DNA of 35,575 nucleotides, from IMG/VR virus record IMGVR_UViG_3300005253_000481, positions 1 through 35,575 of that record; one strand, 5' to 3'. This DNA comes from a virus. This document shows, in pieces, positions 27,529 to 35,575 of the stretch. Position numbers and translations under genes: made by a program. The notes under the pieces were generated by a model, which made no database searches, was not told the DNA's origin, and saw only the letters and a program-made list of their open reading frames with translations. The stretch's first letter is position 1, and every line of letters starts with the position of its first letter.

Positions 27529-29532
27529 CTAAGACAACTCATGTACCACGAAAGCCAAATGTACCATCTCGCGCCCTTCAAGTCCTGCTACATTCCCCCC
27601 TTCGCGAGCATCTATTTCCTCTATTATGACTTGAACTGCGCTAGAACCGTGAATATCCACTAAGGCATAGTTATTCGTAAGCACCAACGCGGCCAATTCA
27701 TCACGAACTTTCTTAGGAGACACTCCTCTTCGTTGGGCCGTTTTTAGAACGTCCACAGAGACAGCTATATGATCTGCCACCTCTGGTAACCAATGGCCCC
27801 GATAGATAATCCTACGAACACGCGAGACGTTCCCGGACGCGGTATACGACCCACCAGTGGCCCAAATTAGACTGGGGCGTATCCTACGAGCTTTTTTCTG
27901 GGACGTAAAAAATTCGGTATTTGATCCGGTCGCGGTAAATCCAGAACCTATCGATTCAAGTAAACCTCCATCCAGATAAACCGTATGTTGCCAGCTAATA
28001 TTGGCGTCGTCCCCTCCATCAAGAATAGCCTCCACCTCACGCAGGGATTTTAACGTCCCCGGAGCATCCAAGTCAAATTCTTTCCCAAACCAAGTACCTA
28101 TTTTATTAACATCCCCAAACGACCCCCCTGGCTTATAGGGTCCTCCATCTAAGCCGAGGTCTATATATTCGAAATCAATAGTTCCGCCTGTAAGCCGCCC
28201 CCACCATAGGCGGGGGGCACCCGTTCCATTTCTCTCCGGATGCAGAACTAAGGCTCTTCCCGTGAACCGGTACACAATGGGCTGCAACACCAACGGTTCT
28301 ACACCCCCATCAACGGGGGTTCTCTTACGTCCCGCCAATATATAAAACCCATCCCCACCTGGCATTTCATAGATTTTGTACAGCCACGCTCCGACGCTGG
28401 CCACCCCTCTATGGCGACCAAATCGTATCTGATCTGTCAAGTTGGGTTCGATACCATCATTGTGAGAAAAAGAGTCTGGGCCTATCCGGTCATAAACCGA
28501 CACATCGTGTCGATACAGCGCAAATGGAGTTGGGACAATAAGAGAGGCATCCCACACCCGCGATCCTAAACCGGTAACAGGAGCACCATCGATCTGTTCG
28601 TCTGTAAAGTCGGTATCCGGAAGCATTTCAGAGAAACTAACCGCGCCTCCAATGCCCGCCGCGCTAAAGTCCTCTGTTACCCCAAAAATATTTGATTGGG
28701 TCACGGCAAAGATGAAACGATGTAACGCCATCAGTGCTGTTGCCGCTGCTCCCTGTTCCCCAAAGGGGAATTTATCGCCCCAACTATTGTCGAGAATTGG
28801 AGCATTGAGAACGTCACAAGCACTAATCTTCGTGCCCCGGCCATTAGCTATTGCTCGCCAGAAATTCCGTCCAGCAATAACAAAATGACTAGCCCCGTCC
28901 TTTACATCAGTGCGCACGTTCCACGTGTCTGCCGTGGGCTCTGCCTGGACCCTGGTTAGCTCTATGATACGATCTCCGCTATCAGGAGGAAGCAGCCACT
29001 GTCCAGATGAAAAAGTAACGAAAGCATCCTCTTGAAATGCGTCGGCTTGAAAGGCTTGCTCCAGGTCAGCAATTCGAATGGCTCGACCAAATTTGTCAGT
29101 GCTTTCAAAACTAGCCGTTTCCACACCAACTAATGCAGGTGTAGCTGTCAATTTTATCTTTGTTACTTCCCCCACCCCACAAGCGTAAAGATAGTATTGG
29201 TCGTCGTCCGCTTTCTCCTCAAAGAAATCACGGATATTTTTGGTCGCCGCACCGGACAACACATTAACTTTAGGTCCAGGACCGATAGACCTAGGAAGAA
29301 TGGTCATGCAGTTTTGAGAGTAATAAAAACCCAGATCCGGAATATCCGGCCCCTCTGCCGCATATCCCATCCCCGCATTGCCACCCCTAAATGCAACATG
29401 TTCCCACAGGCCCAAACCACGTTCCACAGGGCCGCTACGGTGGTTGTACTGCAAATCCCCCTTCTCGTCACGAGCGACATCATACAGCACATTATTCAGT
29501 TTGATTGTACCCGCTGCGTGAGCTTGTATCAT
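27529..29532 (-). CDS. Large structural protein, beta-propeller-like, probable tail tube/nozzle
   Basis: Encodes 667 residues, coupled to the upstream gene by ATGA. The sequence is beta-rich, with repeated strand-turn blocks (YYLYACGVGEVTKIKL, HRFIFAVTQSNIFGVTEDF, DGFYILAGRKRTP) of the sort seen in propeller-shaped nozzle proteins of short-tailed phages. No enzyme motif. Placed right after the connector-like gene, it probably forms the tail tube or nozzle; this is inferred from size and order. Confidence 0.55.
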   Translation of the reverse strand: MIQAHAAGTIKLNNVLYDVARDEKGDLQYNHRSGPVERGLGLWEHVAFRGGNAGMGYAAEGPDIPDLGFYYSQNCMTILPRSIGPGPKVNVLSGAATKNIRDFFEEKADDDQYYLYACGVGEVTKIKLTATPALVGVETASFESTDKFGRAIRIADLEQAFQADAFQEDAFVTFSSGQWLLPPDSGDRIIELTRVQAEPTADTWNVRTDVKDGASHFVIAGRNFWRAIANGRGTKISACDVLNAPILDNSWGDKFPFGEQGAAATALMALHRFIFAVTQSNIFGVTEDFSAAGIGGAVSFSEMLPDTDFTDEQIDGAPVTGLGSRVWDASLIVPTPFALYRHDVSVYDRIGPDSFSHNDGIEPNLTDQIRFGRHRGVASVGAWLYKIYEMPGGDGFYILAGRKRTPVDGGVEPLVLQPIVYRFTGRALVLHPERNGTGAPRLWWGRLTGGTIDFEYIDLGLDGGPYKPGGSFGDVNKIGTWFGKEFDLDAPGTLKSLREVEAILDGGDDANISWQHTVYLDGGLLESIGSGFTATGSNTEFFTSQKKARRIRPSLIWATGGSYTASGNVSRVRRIIYRGHWLPEVADHIAVSVDVLKTAQRRGVSPKKVRDELAALVLTNNYALVDIHGSSAVQVIIEEIDAREGGNVAGLEGREMVHLAFVVHELS

Positions 29533-31049
29533 CGTTTACTATACTTACGCAAGCCCCGCATCCGGGACACGGGGGCACCACCTGTCCGATCCATGGCCTT
29601 ATTCCAAGCTTTCTCGTCCTCAGCCTGTGTTGCCAGAAGACCCGCCAGAATTACCGGATCGGGGTTAAGCACGGCCCCCTCCGCTAGTTGTTTTCGAAGA
29701 TAAACCCTCGCACCAGCCAGCACCGCCGTTTCATCGGCCACAGTGGTGTCTGCATCGCCGGTGAGGGCGGGGAATCGCCTCCAAGCTATCACGTACAACC
29801 GCTCCATGGGAGCGGGATCGAGATGGATGTGAAAAGGAGTGGCCGCTCTTGGATCCCGTCGTTCCGGTTTCCAATAGGGCCATTCTCTCCAGTCCGTTTC
29901 CTCCAGTTTGTAAGTATAATCATCCGGTCCACCCGACCCTGACGGGAAGGATCCCACTGCCACTATATCCTCCGGGACTTCAATCCATATAGGAAGAGGA
30001 AGGCGTTTGCGGTTAGCCCCCAATAGGATCACATCGTCCCAATAAGTGTCCGCGTCAGCTTCCACTCCTTGCAAGCGAACCTCGACTTCTTCGCAACCGG
30101 ATGGAATAGTGTACTCGTATCGAAGTTCCATATACCGCTTTTCGTCAGCGGTGGGCGACGGGGATATCGCTGCCGCATTATCCACATCGTACAGGATCAA
30201 CTTAGCCGTAGAGGTCCCCAACGCCTGTGCCAATGCTGACAGGAACATCAATTCCCCCTCATCCACCGGCACCGCAGCCGCACTCTTAGCGTACCCGTTT
30301 GCACCGCTATTGTCTACAAACAGCGCCCGCAGTCCGCCCCACACGCGGGCCGCTGCGGTTACCTTAGACAGGTTAGCATTTGATCCTGTCCAGGAATCCG
30401 TATCATCGTCCTCCATATCGGGATCAGCTAAGAGGGAAAGCGGACCGATAGCCAAATAGCGCATCTGATTCAATGCCCAATTCAGGGCCTCTGTCAGAAG
30501 CTTGAAGTGGAGTAGTCCCAAGCTATAGTCACTCTGGCTATCAATGATGGCCGACATTGCTGGCGAAAACGTTAGTGTTCCAGCCGCCAACCCCGCAGCG
30601 TCCACACGGGCGGTCCGTTTTAGGTCTACATTGTCCGGATAGAGTTCATACTCAGTGGTTGCATCCGGCTGAGTGTCCCAATTGGCCGACACCGTAACAA
30701 CTGAGTTATCGCCAGTCGTGTTTGAAGCGACCGTACGTATTTGGCCGCTCCCTGTGCCCCCCACCGTCTTGATAATCCAATTCGCCAGGGCATTCAAGCC
30801 GAAGTTTTTATCTGTGGTTAGAGTCGCCGCCCCACCTGCTGTAGCTGTTCCCCGTGTTCGGTGCAAATAGAGGTATACGCCGTCTAACAGGTTGGCATCA
30901 AAACTGCCGTAGGCAAGATCGCGAGTATCAATTAGGGTTAGAGTTGTACCCTCCGCCGTTGTGGACCCGTTCGCCACAGGGAGCCGCCCCGTACCAGCGA
31001 ATAGCCGGTGGGCCAATTTGCGCAGAAACGTATACCCGCTGGTAGCCAC
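29529..31049 (-). CDS. Head-tail connector-region protein with carbohydrate-binding-like domain
   Basis: Encodes 506 residues from GTG 31049 behind AAAGGAGGATAG. Residues 1-170 are beta-rich; 205-350 look like a jelly-roll module (DPDMEDDDTDSWTGSNANLS, YWDDVILLGANRKRLPLP), the pattern of CBM-like domains; 400-506 are helical and end in a basic tail. Position between head and tail genes suggests a connector or adaptor with an attached decoration domain. Confidence 0.55.
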   Translation of the reverse strand: MATSGYTFLRKLAHRLFAGTGRLPVANGSTTAEGTTLTLIDTRDLAYGSFDANLLDGVYLYLHRTRGTATAGGAATLTTDKNFGLNALANWIIKTVGGTGSGQIRTVASNTTGDNSVVTVSANWDTQPDATTEYELYPDNVDLKRTARVDAAGLAAGTLTFSPAMSAIIDSQSDYSLGLLHFKLLTEALNWALNQMRYLAIGPLSLLADPDMEDDDTDSWTGSNANLSKVTAAARVWGGLRALFVDNSGANGYAKSAAAVPVDEGELMFLSALAQALGTSTAKLILYDVDNAAAISPSPTADEKRYMELRYEYTIPSGCEEVEVRLQGVEADADTYWDDVILLGANRKRLPLPIWIEVPEDIVAVGSFPSGSGGPDDYTYKLEETDWREWPYWKPERRDPRAATPFHIHLDPAPMERLYVIAWRRFPALTGDADTTVADETAVLAGARVYLRKQLAEGAVLNPDPVILAGLLATQAEDEKAWNKAMDRTGGAPVSRMRGLRKYSKR

Positions 31050-31083
31050 CGGCTATCCTCCTTTCTTGCGAGCGCCTGCCGCC

Positions 31084-31320
31084 CTAGCTCTCTGACTCGC
31101 CTGGGCCTTCGCCTTGGTCGAGTGGTGGCTCTTCACTTTCCCCTTCGGCCCCTTGTGCTTCACCACGTACTTCGATCCCCGCTTCCGGATTTCTGTCGGC
31201 ATCGGGTTCCTCCTCTGGCGGAGCTACCTCTTGTACCCTGAAATCGGGCTCCATTCCGGGTTCGGGCTTCGGATCCCTTGCGTTGTAATCGAAACCCTTG
31301 TAGCGTCGTTTGTTCGTCAT
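31084..31320 (-). CDS. Small acidic disordered protein
   Basis: Encodes 78 residues; AGGAGGGACAT precedes ATG 31320. The first 15 residues are basic, the rest is Pro/Glu/Asp-rich with no predicted structure. A very acidic, disordered phage structural-region protein could be a scaffold helper or chaperone. Function unknown. Confidence 0.55.
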   Translation of the reverse strand: MTNKRRYKGFDYNARDPKPEPGMEPDFRVQEVAPPEEEPDADRNPEAGIEVRGEAQGAEGESEEPPLDQGEGPGESES

Positions 31321-31329
31321 ATGTCCCTC

Positions 31330-31773
31330 CTATACAGCTTGTACGTCTCCGTCGCGGCTCAACGGGGTCCACAGAGCGTAAAAGTCGATGTCGCCCGCTG
31401 TGAGATCCACCGCGCTAATAGTGAATATCACATCCTGACCATTCGCCACGATCCAGGTCCGAGGGACAGCAGCCGGGTCAAGAATTTCCTTCGTTAGGGT
31501 CGGGGTGGCACCTATCCAGACCTCATCGGCAATCAATAGCGTTGCGGTTGCCTGGGCGATGAACGCTGCCGTATCGCCGGAGACACCTAATTCGATTTTC
31601 GCAACACCACCGGACTCGCAGGCGATGTCGCAGATGCCAAAGGTCTGAATCAGAACATCCCCTGTAACGGTGAAAATGGTGTAAGCTGCTTGCGCCCCCG
31701 TATCATCGGTGAAGTTGTAGTTTCCGATAGCAACGAAGGGTGCGTGATTGTAATAGCGCGACGGTCTTACCAT
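31330..31773 (-). CDS. Virion protein, 147 residues, beta-rich
   Basis: Strands alternate with short turns (AYTIFTVTGDVLIQTFGICD, GGVAKIELGVSGDTAAFI, DVIFTISAVDLTAGDIDFYA). This is typical of head decoration or tail-completion proteins located shortly after coat genes. Starts one base after the preceding stop. No specific family recognised. Confidence 0.6.
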   Translation of the reverse strand: MVRPSRYYNHAPFVAIGNYNFTDDTGAQAAYTIFTVTGDVLIQTFGICDIACESGGVAKIELGVSGDTAAFIAQATATLLIADEVWIGATPTLTKEILDPAAVPRTWIVANGQDVIFTISAVDLTAGDIDFYALWTPLSRDGDVQAV

Positions 31774-31774
31774 C

Positions 31775-32245
31775 TTACGCCGCCGTTATCACGAATGTTC
31801 CAGCGCTCAGTGACTCCAACTGCCCCTCCATCAACGCCGCCGGAATAACAACGGTGATAGTCTCATCGGCAGTAACGGCATAAGCGGCCTGCGCCGTTAG
31901 AGTGATCGTGACGACAGTATCGCTCGTGCGGACTATGGCCCCCACGACCTCTTTAGCCTTGACCTCCACATCCCAGCCAGCCGCCTCAGCTTGGGCTGAG
32001 TCCATACCGTCAATCATCGCTTGACGGGCCGCGTCGAAAGCTACGGTATTTTTGTTGAACACCCCGTTGACAAGCGTGAGGATGATCGTCTCGCCACCCG
32101 CAACAATCTCTGCCTCTGTTACACCACCAGCGATGGCCGTGCCCGTCATTGCCACAGTGGGTTTGACGTAAGGATACAGACCCACAGGAGCGAAGCGGCC
32201 TTTGCCGTAAGTCCTGACAGGATGCACCCAATCTTTGTAGCCCAT
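31775..32245 (-). CDS. Head decoration-type protein with Ig-like domain
   Basis: Encodes 156 residues behind AGGAGGTAAT. After a short start (MGYKDWVHPVRTYGKGRFAP) there is a long beta region (GGETIILTLVNGVFNKNTVA, TVVTITLTAQAAYAVTADET) resembling Ig-like or fibronectin-like modules seen on phage capsids. Probably displayed on the head surface. Family assignment is by pattern. Confidence 0.58.
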   Translation of the reverse strand: MGYKDWVHPVRTYGKGRFAPVGLYPYVKPTVAMTGTAIAGGVTEAEIVAGGETIILTLVNGVFNKNTVAFDAARQAMIDGMDSAQAEAAGWDVEVKAKEVVGAIVRTSDTVVTITLTAQAAYAVTADETITVVIPAALMEGQLESLSAGTFVITAA

Positions 32246-32296
32246 ATTACCTCCTTCCTGGCCACGTTTTCCTGTGACGTGGCCTCCAAGGTTCTT

Positions 32297-32380
32297 TGGG
32301 CGGAGCGGGAGATTCGGACTCCCGCCCCACCCTCTTGCGCGACCTCGGCTTTCGAGGCCGCTTGGACTTCCGCTCCGACA
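32297..32380 (-). pseudogene. tRNA-Ser(CGA)-like relic
   Basis: Minus strand, starting at the base after the stop codon of the next gene upstream. In order: TG then GGAGCGG (as in the tRNA-Ser D-loop), CTCGAAA between CGGC and GCCG (an anticodon loop reading CGA), GCGCAAG as in the long variable arm, GGGAG-TCCGAAT-CTCCC as the T-arm, and GCTCCGCCCA at the 3' end. The 5' acceptor strand is missing: GCAGTAG, the end of the coding gene, sits there and does not pair. The D-stem and variable arm are imperfect. So it is probably a decayed tRNA, or recombination next to one, rather than a working tRNA. CGGAGCGG/CCGCTCCG at the ends also form an 8-bp stem. Confidence 0.35.
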
Positions 32381-32758
32381 CTACTGCACCTTGGGAATCG
32401 TGAGAGCGAACAGCTTTGTCCCAGCGTCGACACAGGTGATGATAATTGTCCCATCATCCTGCAAGAATCGTGACTTGTCGACGATAAGATACTTCACATC
32501 CAGCGCAGCCAAGGCGAACGACGCCAGAGGTAACCCCGACCGATGAGACGGGGGCCGATCCCCGACCAACACCGTCACGGTAGCGTCACCACCGGCATCC
32601 CCCAAGAACACCAAAAGTACGTCGGTATCCGGACTCACCGGAGCCGCGACAACCCAGCCATCAGCCGGAGTGTCAGCGACCACGCCAGAGGAAGCCGGAA
32701 GGTCGCCCGAAACAGTATCAACAACTAGTGGTGTAGGTGTAACTGCCGTTGTAGCCAT
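32381..32758 (-). CDS. Virion protein next to coat gene, 125 residues
   Basis: Beta-rich small protein (GWVVAAPVSPDTDVLLVFLG, ATVTVLVGDRPP, TIIITCVDAGTKLFALTIPK). Genes of this size directly after the coat gene often encode head decoration proteins that stabilise the capsid. The stop is followed without a gap by the tRNA-like element. Confidence 0.6.
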   Translation of the reverse strand: MATTAVTPTPLVVDTVSGDLPASSGVVADTPADGWVVAAPVSPDTDVLLVFLGDAGGDATVTVLVGDRPPSHRSGLPLASFALAALDVKYLIVDKSRFLQDDGTIIITCVDAGTKLFALTIPKVQ

Positions 32759-32791
32759 GCTATCTTTTCCTTTCTACTACTTTTCCCTTGA

Positions 32792-33646
32792 TTACGCCGC
32801 CGTAGCGACTACGGAAGTCAACGCGTACGGTCGCAACACTTTTGAGCCGTAGAGATGCAGGCCCTTCATCGCGTCGGAGAACGAACCCTCAGGCTGGAAG
32901 CCTTGTGGATCGTTAATCTGCTCGGCGAAAGAGGCTGCGATCTTGTGGCCCGCGATTACGGTGTACGCCGAACCATTAATCGGTACGTTATTTGACACGG
33001 CGATCAGGAAACCTGCTGCCTCACCGATCTGTCCGTTCTTGAGGTTCTCTCGGTTCTTGTCCGTACCGAAGGACACAAATCGCGGATCCTTGAGGAGCAT
33101 TCCACGATACCAGGGCGGAATCACTACCCACCGGCCATCCTCCGGGCAGTTGCTCTCATCCAGCTTCACGCCCAAGTCAACCAGGAGTTCGTAGGCGTCC
33201 GAGTCGGATGCACCTGTTCCTACCGTTGCCGCCGTAAGGGTGTTATCCGGAGCCGCCGTAGCAACACCGGCTTCAAGCAGGTCCGCAACGAAGGAGTCCG
33301 CCACATCGGACAGGCCCCAACCGGCCTCTTTCATGGCGTCACCCATGAGCTTCGGCTGCTGTTGCTTCTTGTCGATGTTGTCGATCTCAAAGTTGTAGTA
33401 GTTCGCCTCGGTGATGGCGAGCATCAACTGAGAGTCGTCCAATGTCTCCGGTGCGTTGATAGCACCATTCTTCGTATAGGCAGCGATCGTCACCCGACCG
33501 ATGGAGTTGATCTTGACCGTATCGCCCACGTTCTTGATCTGGCCCTCGTAGTCTCGGTTGAGCAGATCAACATAAACGTGCTTGTCGTTTAAGTTTTCCA
33601 AGAGCTCTATCGCCCAGAGCGTTGGAATAAAATTGTTTAGGCTCAT
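32792..33646 (-). CDS. Major capsid protein, P22 coat-like
   Basis: Encodes 284 residues. The N-terminus (NNFIPTLWAIELLENLNDKH, NRDYEGQIKNVGDTVKINSI) and the following strands (GRVTIAAYTKNGAI, NYYNFEIDNIDKKQQQ) match the P22-type coat family, which has the HK97 fold. It forms the capsid shell around the scaffold. Order scaffold, coat, small head genes is normal. AAAGGAAGG lies before ATG 33646. Confidence 0.85.
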   Translation of the reverse strand: MSLNNFIPTLWAIELLENLNDKHVYVDLLNRDYEGQIKNVGDTVKINSIGRVTIAAYTKNGAINAPETLDDSQLMLAITEANYYNFEIDNIDKKQQQPKLMGDAMKEAGWGLSDVADSFVADLLEAGVATAAPDNTLTAATVGTGASDSDAYELLVDLGVKLDESNCPEDGRWVVIPPWYRGMLLKDPRFVSFGTDKNRENLKNGQIGEAAGFLIAVSNNVPINGSAYTVIAGHKIAASFAEQINDPQGFQPEGSFSDAMKGLHLYGSKVLRPYALTSVVATAA

Positions 33647-33662
33647 CTAATTGCCTTCCTTT

Positions 33663-34535
33663 CTATTTACTGGCCATTGCCTTGTGCCGCTTCTCTTTGG
33701 GAACCTTGGCCAGTTGCTCCCTCGACATTTTCTTGAGTTGATCCATGGTGTAATCCCCGTCACCTCCGGGAATCTCACCATCCGGACCTTCCGGACCGCC
33801 ATCCTCCTTGCGACGCTCGATCCCACGCTTTTTGAGTTCCGCATCCACCTCTTCCGAAATCTCCTTCTTGCGTTCCTCCTCAGTCTGCGTGGACATCGAC
33901 GCTTTCCCTTTCTCTAGAAGCTTGTTGGTGGCGTGAGACACATATTCCTCGACCGTAATGTAACTACGGCCCTGCTTACTGGCTTCTGCCGCAGCAGCGG
34001 CGTAGATGTCATTCCACTCCGCCTGCGTGATTTCCTGAAATGGAGGCTTCGCCGAAAGGGCGGTGAGGATATCTTGAGCCCCCTTGCGGCGACCCCGTTC
34101 CTCAGCAGCAGTTTCAGCCTCAGACACTTGCTGGCTACTCTCCAACAATGCCAGAGCCTGCTCGTACTCGCCGTCGTCCTTTAATTTTTGGTACTTTGCT
34201 CGGATTGGATCGTTAGCCTTCGTGGCCACCGCCAGTTTCCGCTCCATCTCTTCCATCTGTTGTTTCATTGGAAGAGTCTGTTGGTGTACCTGCGTGTCCC
34301 GTTCGTGCTGGATCAAGCTTTGCACACCCTCAGATGCCACAACAGATTTCATGAACTCTGGATCTTTGAGGAGTCCTTCCTTGACCTTCTCTTCCAGTTT
34401 CGCCTGCTCCTGTGCCTTTACCTTGTCGGCCTCGGAACCCTGTGGATCCTGTACCTTCCCCTTAGGGTCGGCCTCGGAATCCGGCGCGTCCTGTTTCGAC
34501 TCGGTAGCGGTCTCGGAAGCTTTCTTTTCTGCCAT
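33663..34535 (-). CDS. Scaffold / capsid assembly protein
   Basis: Encodes 290 residues, almost wholly charged helices (KVKAQEQAKLEEKVKEGLLK, ESSQQVSEAETAAEERGR), rich in Glu, Lys and Gln, ending in a basic segment (KMSREQLAKVPKEKRHKAM). This is the usual composition of scaffolds, which guide coat assembly and then leave or are cleaved. The basic end may bind coat. The ATG at 34535 overlaps the stop of the HNH gene, whose last codons hold its ribosome site. Confidence 0.78.
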   Translation of the reverse strand: MAEKKASETATESKQDAPDSEADPKGKVQDPQGSEADKVKAQEQAKLEEKVKEGLLKDPEFMKSVVASEGVQSLIQHERDTQVHQQTLPMKQQMEEMERKLAVATKANDPIRAKYQKLKDDGEYEQALALLESSQQVSEAETAAEERGRRKGAQDILTALSAKPPFQEITQAEWNDIYAAAAAEASKQGRSYITVEEYVSHATNKLLEKGKASMSTQTEEERKKEISEEVDAELKKRGIERRKEDGGPEGPDGEIPGGDGDYTMDQLKKMSREQLAKVPKEKRHKAMASK

Positions 34536-34945
34536 TACCTAACTACCTCCTTGTGTGGGCAAACACCGTTATTAATCGCTCGTCCTGAATTACAATTAAA
34601 ACATAAGACTTGCAACGGTGGATCAGTTGGGTATCCCTGCTGACGAAGGATACGATAAAAACGAACACCTGTTATGCCCTTTAATTCCCTCCTTTTATTT
34701 CCATCTCCGTTCACATGGTCTAACGTCAGGAAAGCAATCTCTGTCTCCCCACAGCAAGCACAAACAGCACCGCCGTAGGCTTCGAAAGCCAGCAACTTAT
34801 TCCGAAAACCTCGATCTCGGACAAGCTGGCTGTTATGATCCGCACAAGACTGACACATAACAGCATCTCGATCTAATGCCCTACTACATGCCACACAAAG
34901 TCCCCGTTCCACCCGATCCCGATACTCAGTCTGATTATTTATCAT
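34535..34945 (-). CDS. HNH homing endonuclease
   Basis: Encodes 136 residues. N-terminal CVACSRALDRDAVMCQSC is a zinc knuckle; the HNH core is CACCGETEIAFLTLDHVNGD, with N-x-RR and a helix, followed by LQVLCFNCNSGRAINNG and CPH. Two metal-binding Cys pairs frame the active-site His. Free-standing HNH genes of this type are mobile and cut DNA lacking them. It sits between two structural genes with no extra spacer, sharing start and stop bases with both neighbours. Confidence 0.85.
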   Translation of the reverse strand: MINNQTEYRDRVERGLCVACSRALDRDAVMCQSCADHNSQLVRDRGFRNKLLAFEAYGGAVCACCGETEIAFLTLDHVNGDGNKRRELKGITGVRFYRILRQQGYPTDPPLQVLCFNCNSGRAINNGVCPHKEVVR

Positions 34946-34946
34946 A

Positions 34947-35575
34947 TTAACGACCCCCCACCGGGGCCGGGGCTACAGGAGCTACCGGGGCTACGGGCTG
35001 TGGTCCTAATGATGGCTCTCCTTCTATTAAGCCAATGCGCTCAAGAGACGCTTGACTGTAAAGCTCCGGATAAAATAAACGTAGTCCCGCAACGTTTTCG
35101 GCTAAGAACAACCCGTATTCGACACTTCTTCGTCTATCTCGTTCTGTGGAGCTTTGCAATCCAATAAACCATTCGGCTAGGCCAGGTTGCCCCTGCTGCT
35201 CAGCCAGGAATCGAGCCACATCGGCTTCTGTCACCCGCCTACCAAGCTGCGCCGCGATTTGCGGAGCCCTCTTTCGGACTTCAAGGGAAAACTGGTCAAG
35301 CTGCCTGGATTGCTCCGGCGTGAGTCCCTCCCACTTCGACATCGCGTAAAGATCACGTCGTAGATTACGCGCCACAGTGTAAGTCGTGGCCCACTGAGCC
35401 ACTTCCGGATCAGGAGCGCCTATCTGGAGAAACGCCTCCTGAATCGCCGGATCCAGCCTCTTAAAAGCCGCATCCTTATCACGTCGATAGGCCCCGTAGT
35501 CAATCTCAAATGTCACAGGGTCCTTATACTTAGGATCGTTCCGATCTATTTCGATATAAGCTTGGAAGGTTTTAT
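34947..35575 (-). CDS. C-terminal part of a large structural-region protein (cut by window edge)
   Basis: The frame remains open from the stop at 34947 to the right edge (at least 208 residues); the GTG at 35516 is not the true start. The sequence is helical (AIQEAFLQIGAPDPEVAQWA, LTPEQSRQLDQFSLEVRKRA) and ends with a Pro/Val repeat (PVAPVAPVAPAPVGG). It lies upstream of the scaffold, where portals are followed by MuF-like or internal head proteins. No specific domain recognised in the visible part. Confidence 0.6.
   Translation of the reverse strand, partial: KTFQAYIEIDRNDPKYKDPVTFEIDYGAYRRDKDAAFKRLDPAIQEAFLQIGAPDPEVAQWATTYTVARNLRRDLYAMSKWEGLTPEQSRQLDQFSLEVRKRAPQIAAQLGRRVTEADVARFLAEQQGQPGLAEWFIGLQSSTERDRRRSVEYGLFLAENVAGLRLFYPELYSQASLERIGLIEGEPSLGPQPVAPVAPVAPAPVGGR

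Noticed and set aside
32297-32380. Intact functional tRNA gene
   Set aside because: The 5' acceptor strand does not pair, the D-stem and variable arm are imperfect, and the 3' end does not leave a proper discriminator plus CCA.

Overview
The window is part of the genome of a tailed bacteriophage, most likely lytic (no integrase, excisionase or repressor gene was recognised). Both edges cut through genes on the minus strand. The left edge falls in the presumed portal gene and the right edge in a gene just upstream of the scaffold. This is what one expects if the map is circular and a piece between the two edges is missing. The host is not identified. Start codons are ATG, GTG and TTG with strong AAGGAGG-type ribosome sites, and promoters look like sigma-70 sites, so the host is a bacterium with ordinary housekeeping signals.

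Layout. (1) 1-3273, minus strand: packaging operon: small terminase, four very small genes that each overlap the next, large terminase, then the partial portal gene. (2) 3274-4056: divergent control region with a long palindrome, an 11-bp iteron-like array and a very GC-rich non-coding stretch; this is a candidate replication origin. (3) 4057-12468, plus strand: about 30 small early genes, mostly unknown, many with cysteine pairs that suggest zinc binding. They are driven by repeated promoters with an 18-bp spacer. (4) 12383-12578: divergent promoters; the minus-strand one appears to make a small RNA of about 70 nt that ends at a perfect 12-bp terminator. (5) 12579-22062, plus strand: DNA metabolism operon: RecB/Cas4-like Fe-S nuclease, Sak4-like ATPase, DUF669-type protein, PrimPol-helicase, family A DNA polymerase, short MazG-like protein, PurZ and a nucleoside deoxyribosyltransferase-like enzyme. 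(6) 22063-22133: convergent terminator. (7) 22134-35575, minus strand: late genes read right to left: scaffold, HNH endonuclease, P22-like coat, head and connector proteins, tail or fibre proteins, holin and M23 endolysin. No tape-measure gene is present, which fits a short-tailed (podovirus-like) particle.

The main biological result is the PurZ gene. It carries Ser where PurA has the catalytic Asp (GSEGKGS) and sits directly after a family A polymerase and a MazG-like gene. This is the signature of phages that replace adenine with 2-aminoadenine (Z) throughout their DNA. No DatZ-type dATP hydrolase was found here. The gene directly after purZ encodes a deoxyribosyltransferase or N-glycosidase-fold enzyme, which could be an alternative way of removing deoxyadenine nucleotides. 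That role is inference. Other leads are the intergenic small RNA, a pseudoknot-like leader at 9203-9302, the iteron array and a tRNA-Ser-like relic inside the late operon.
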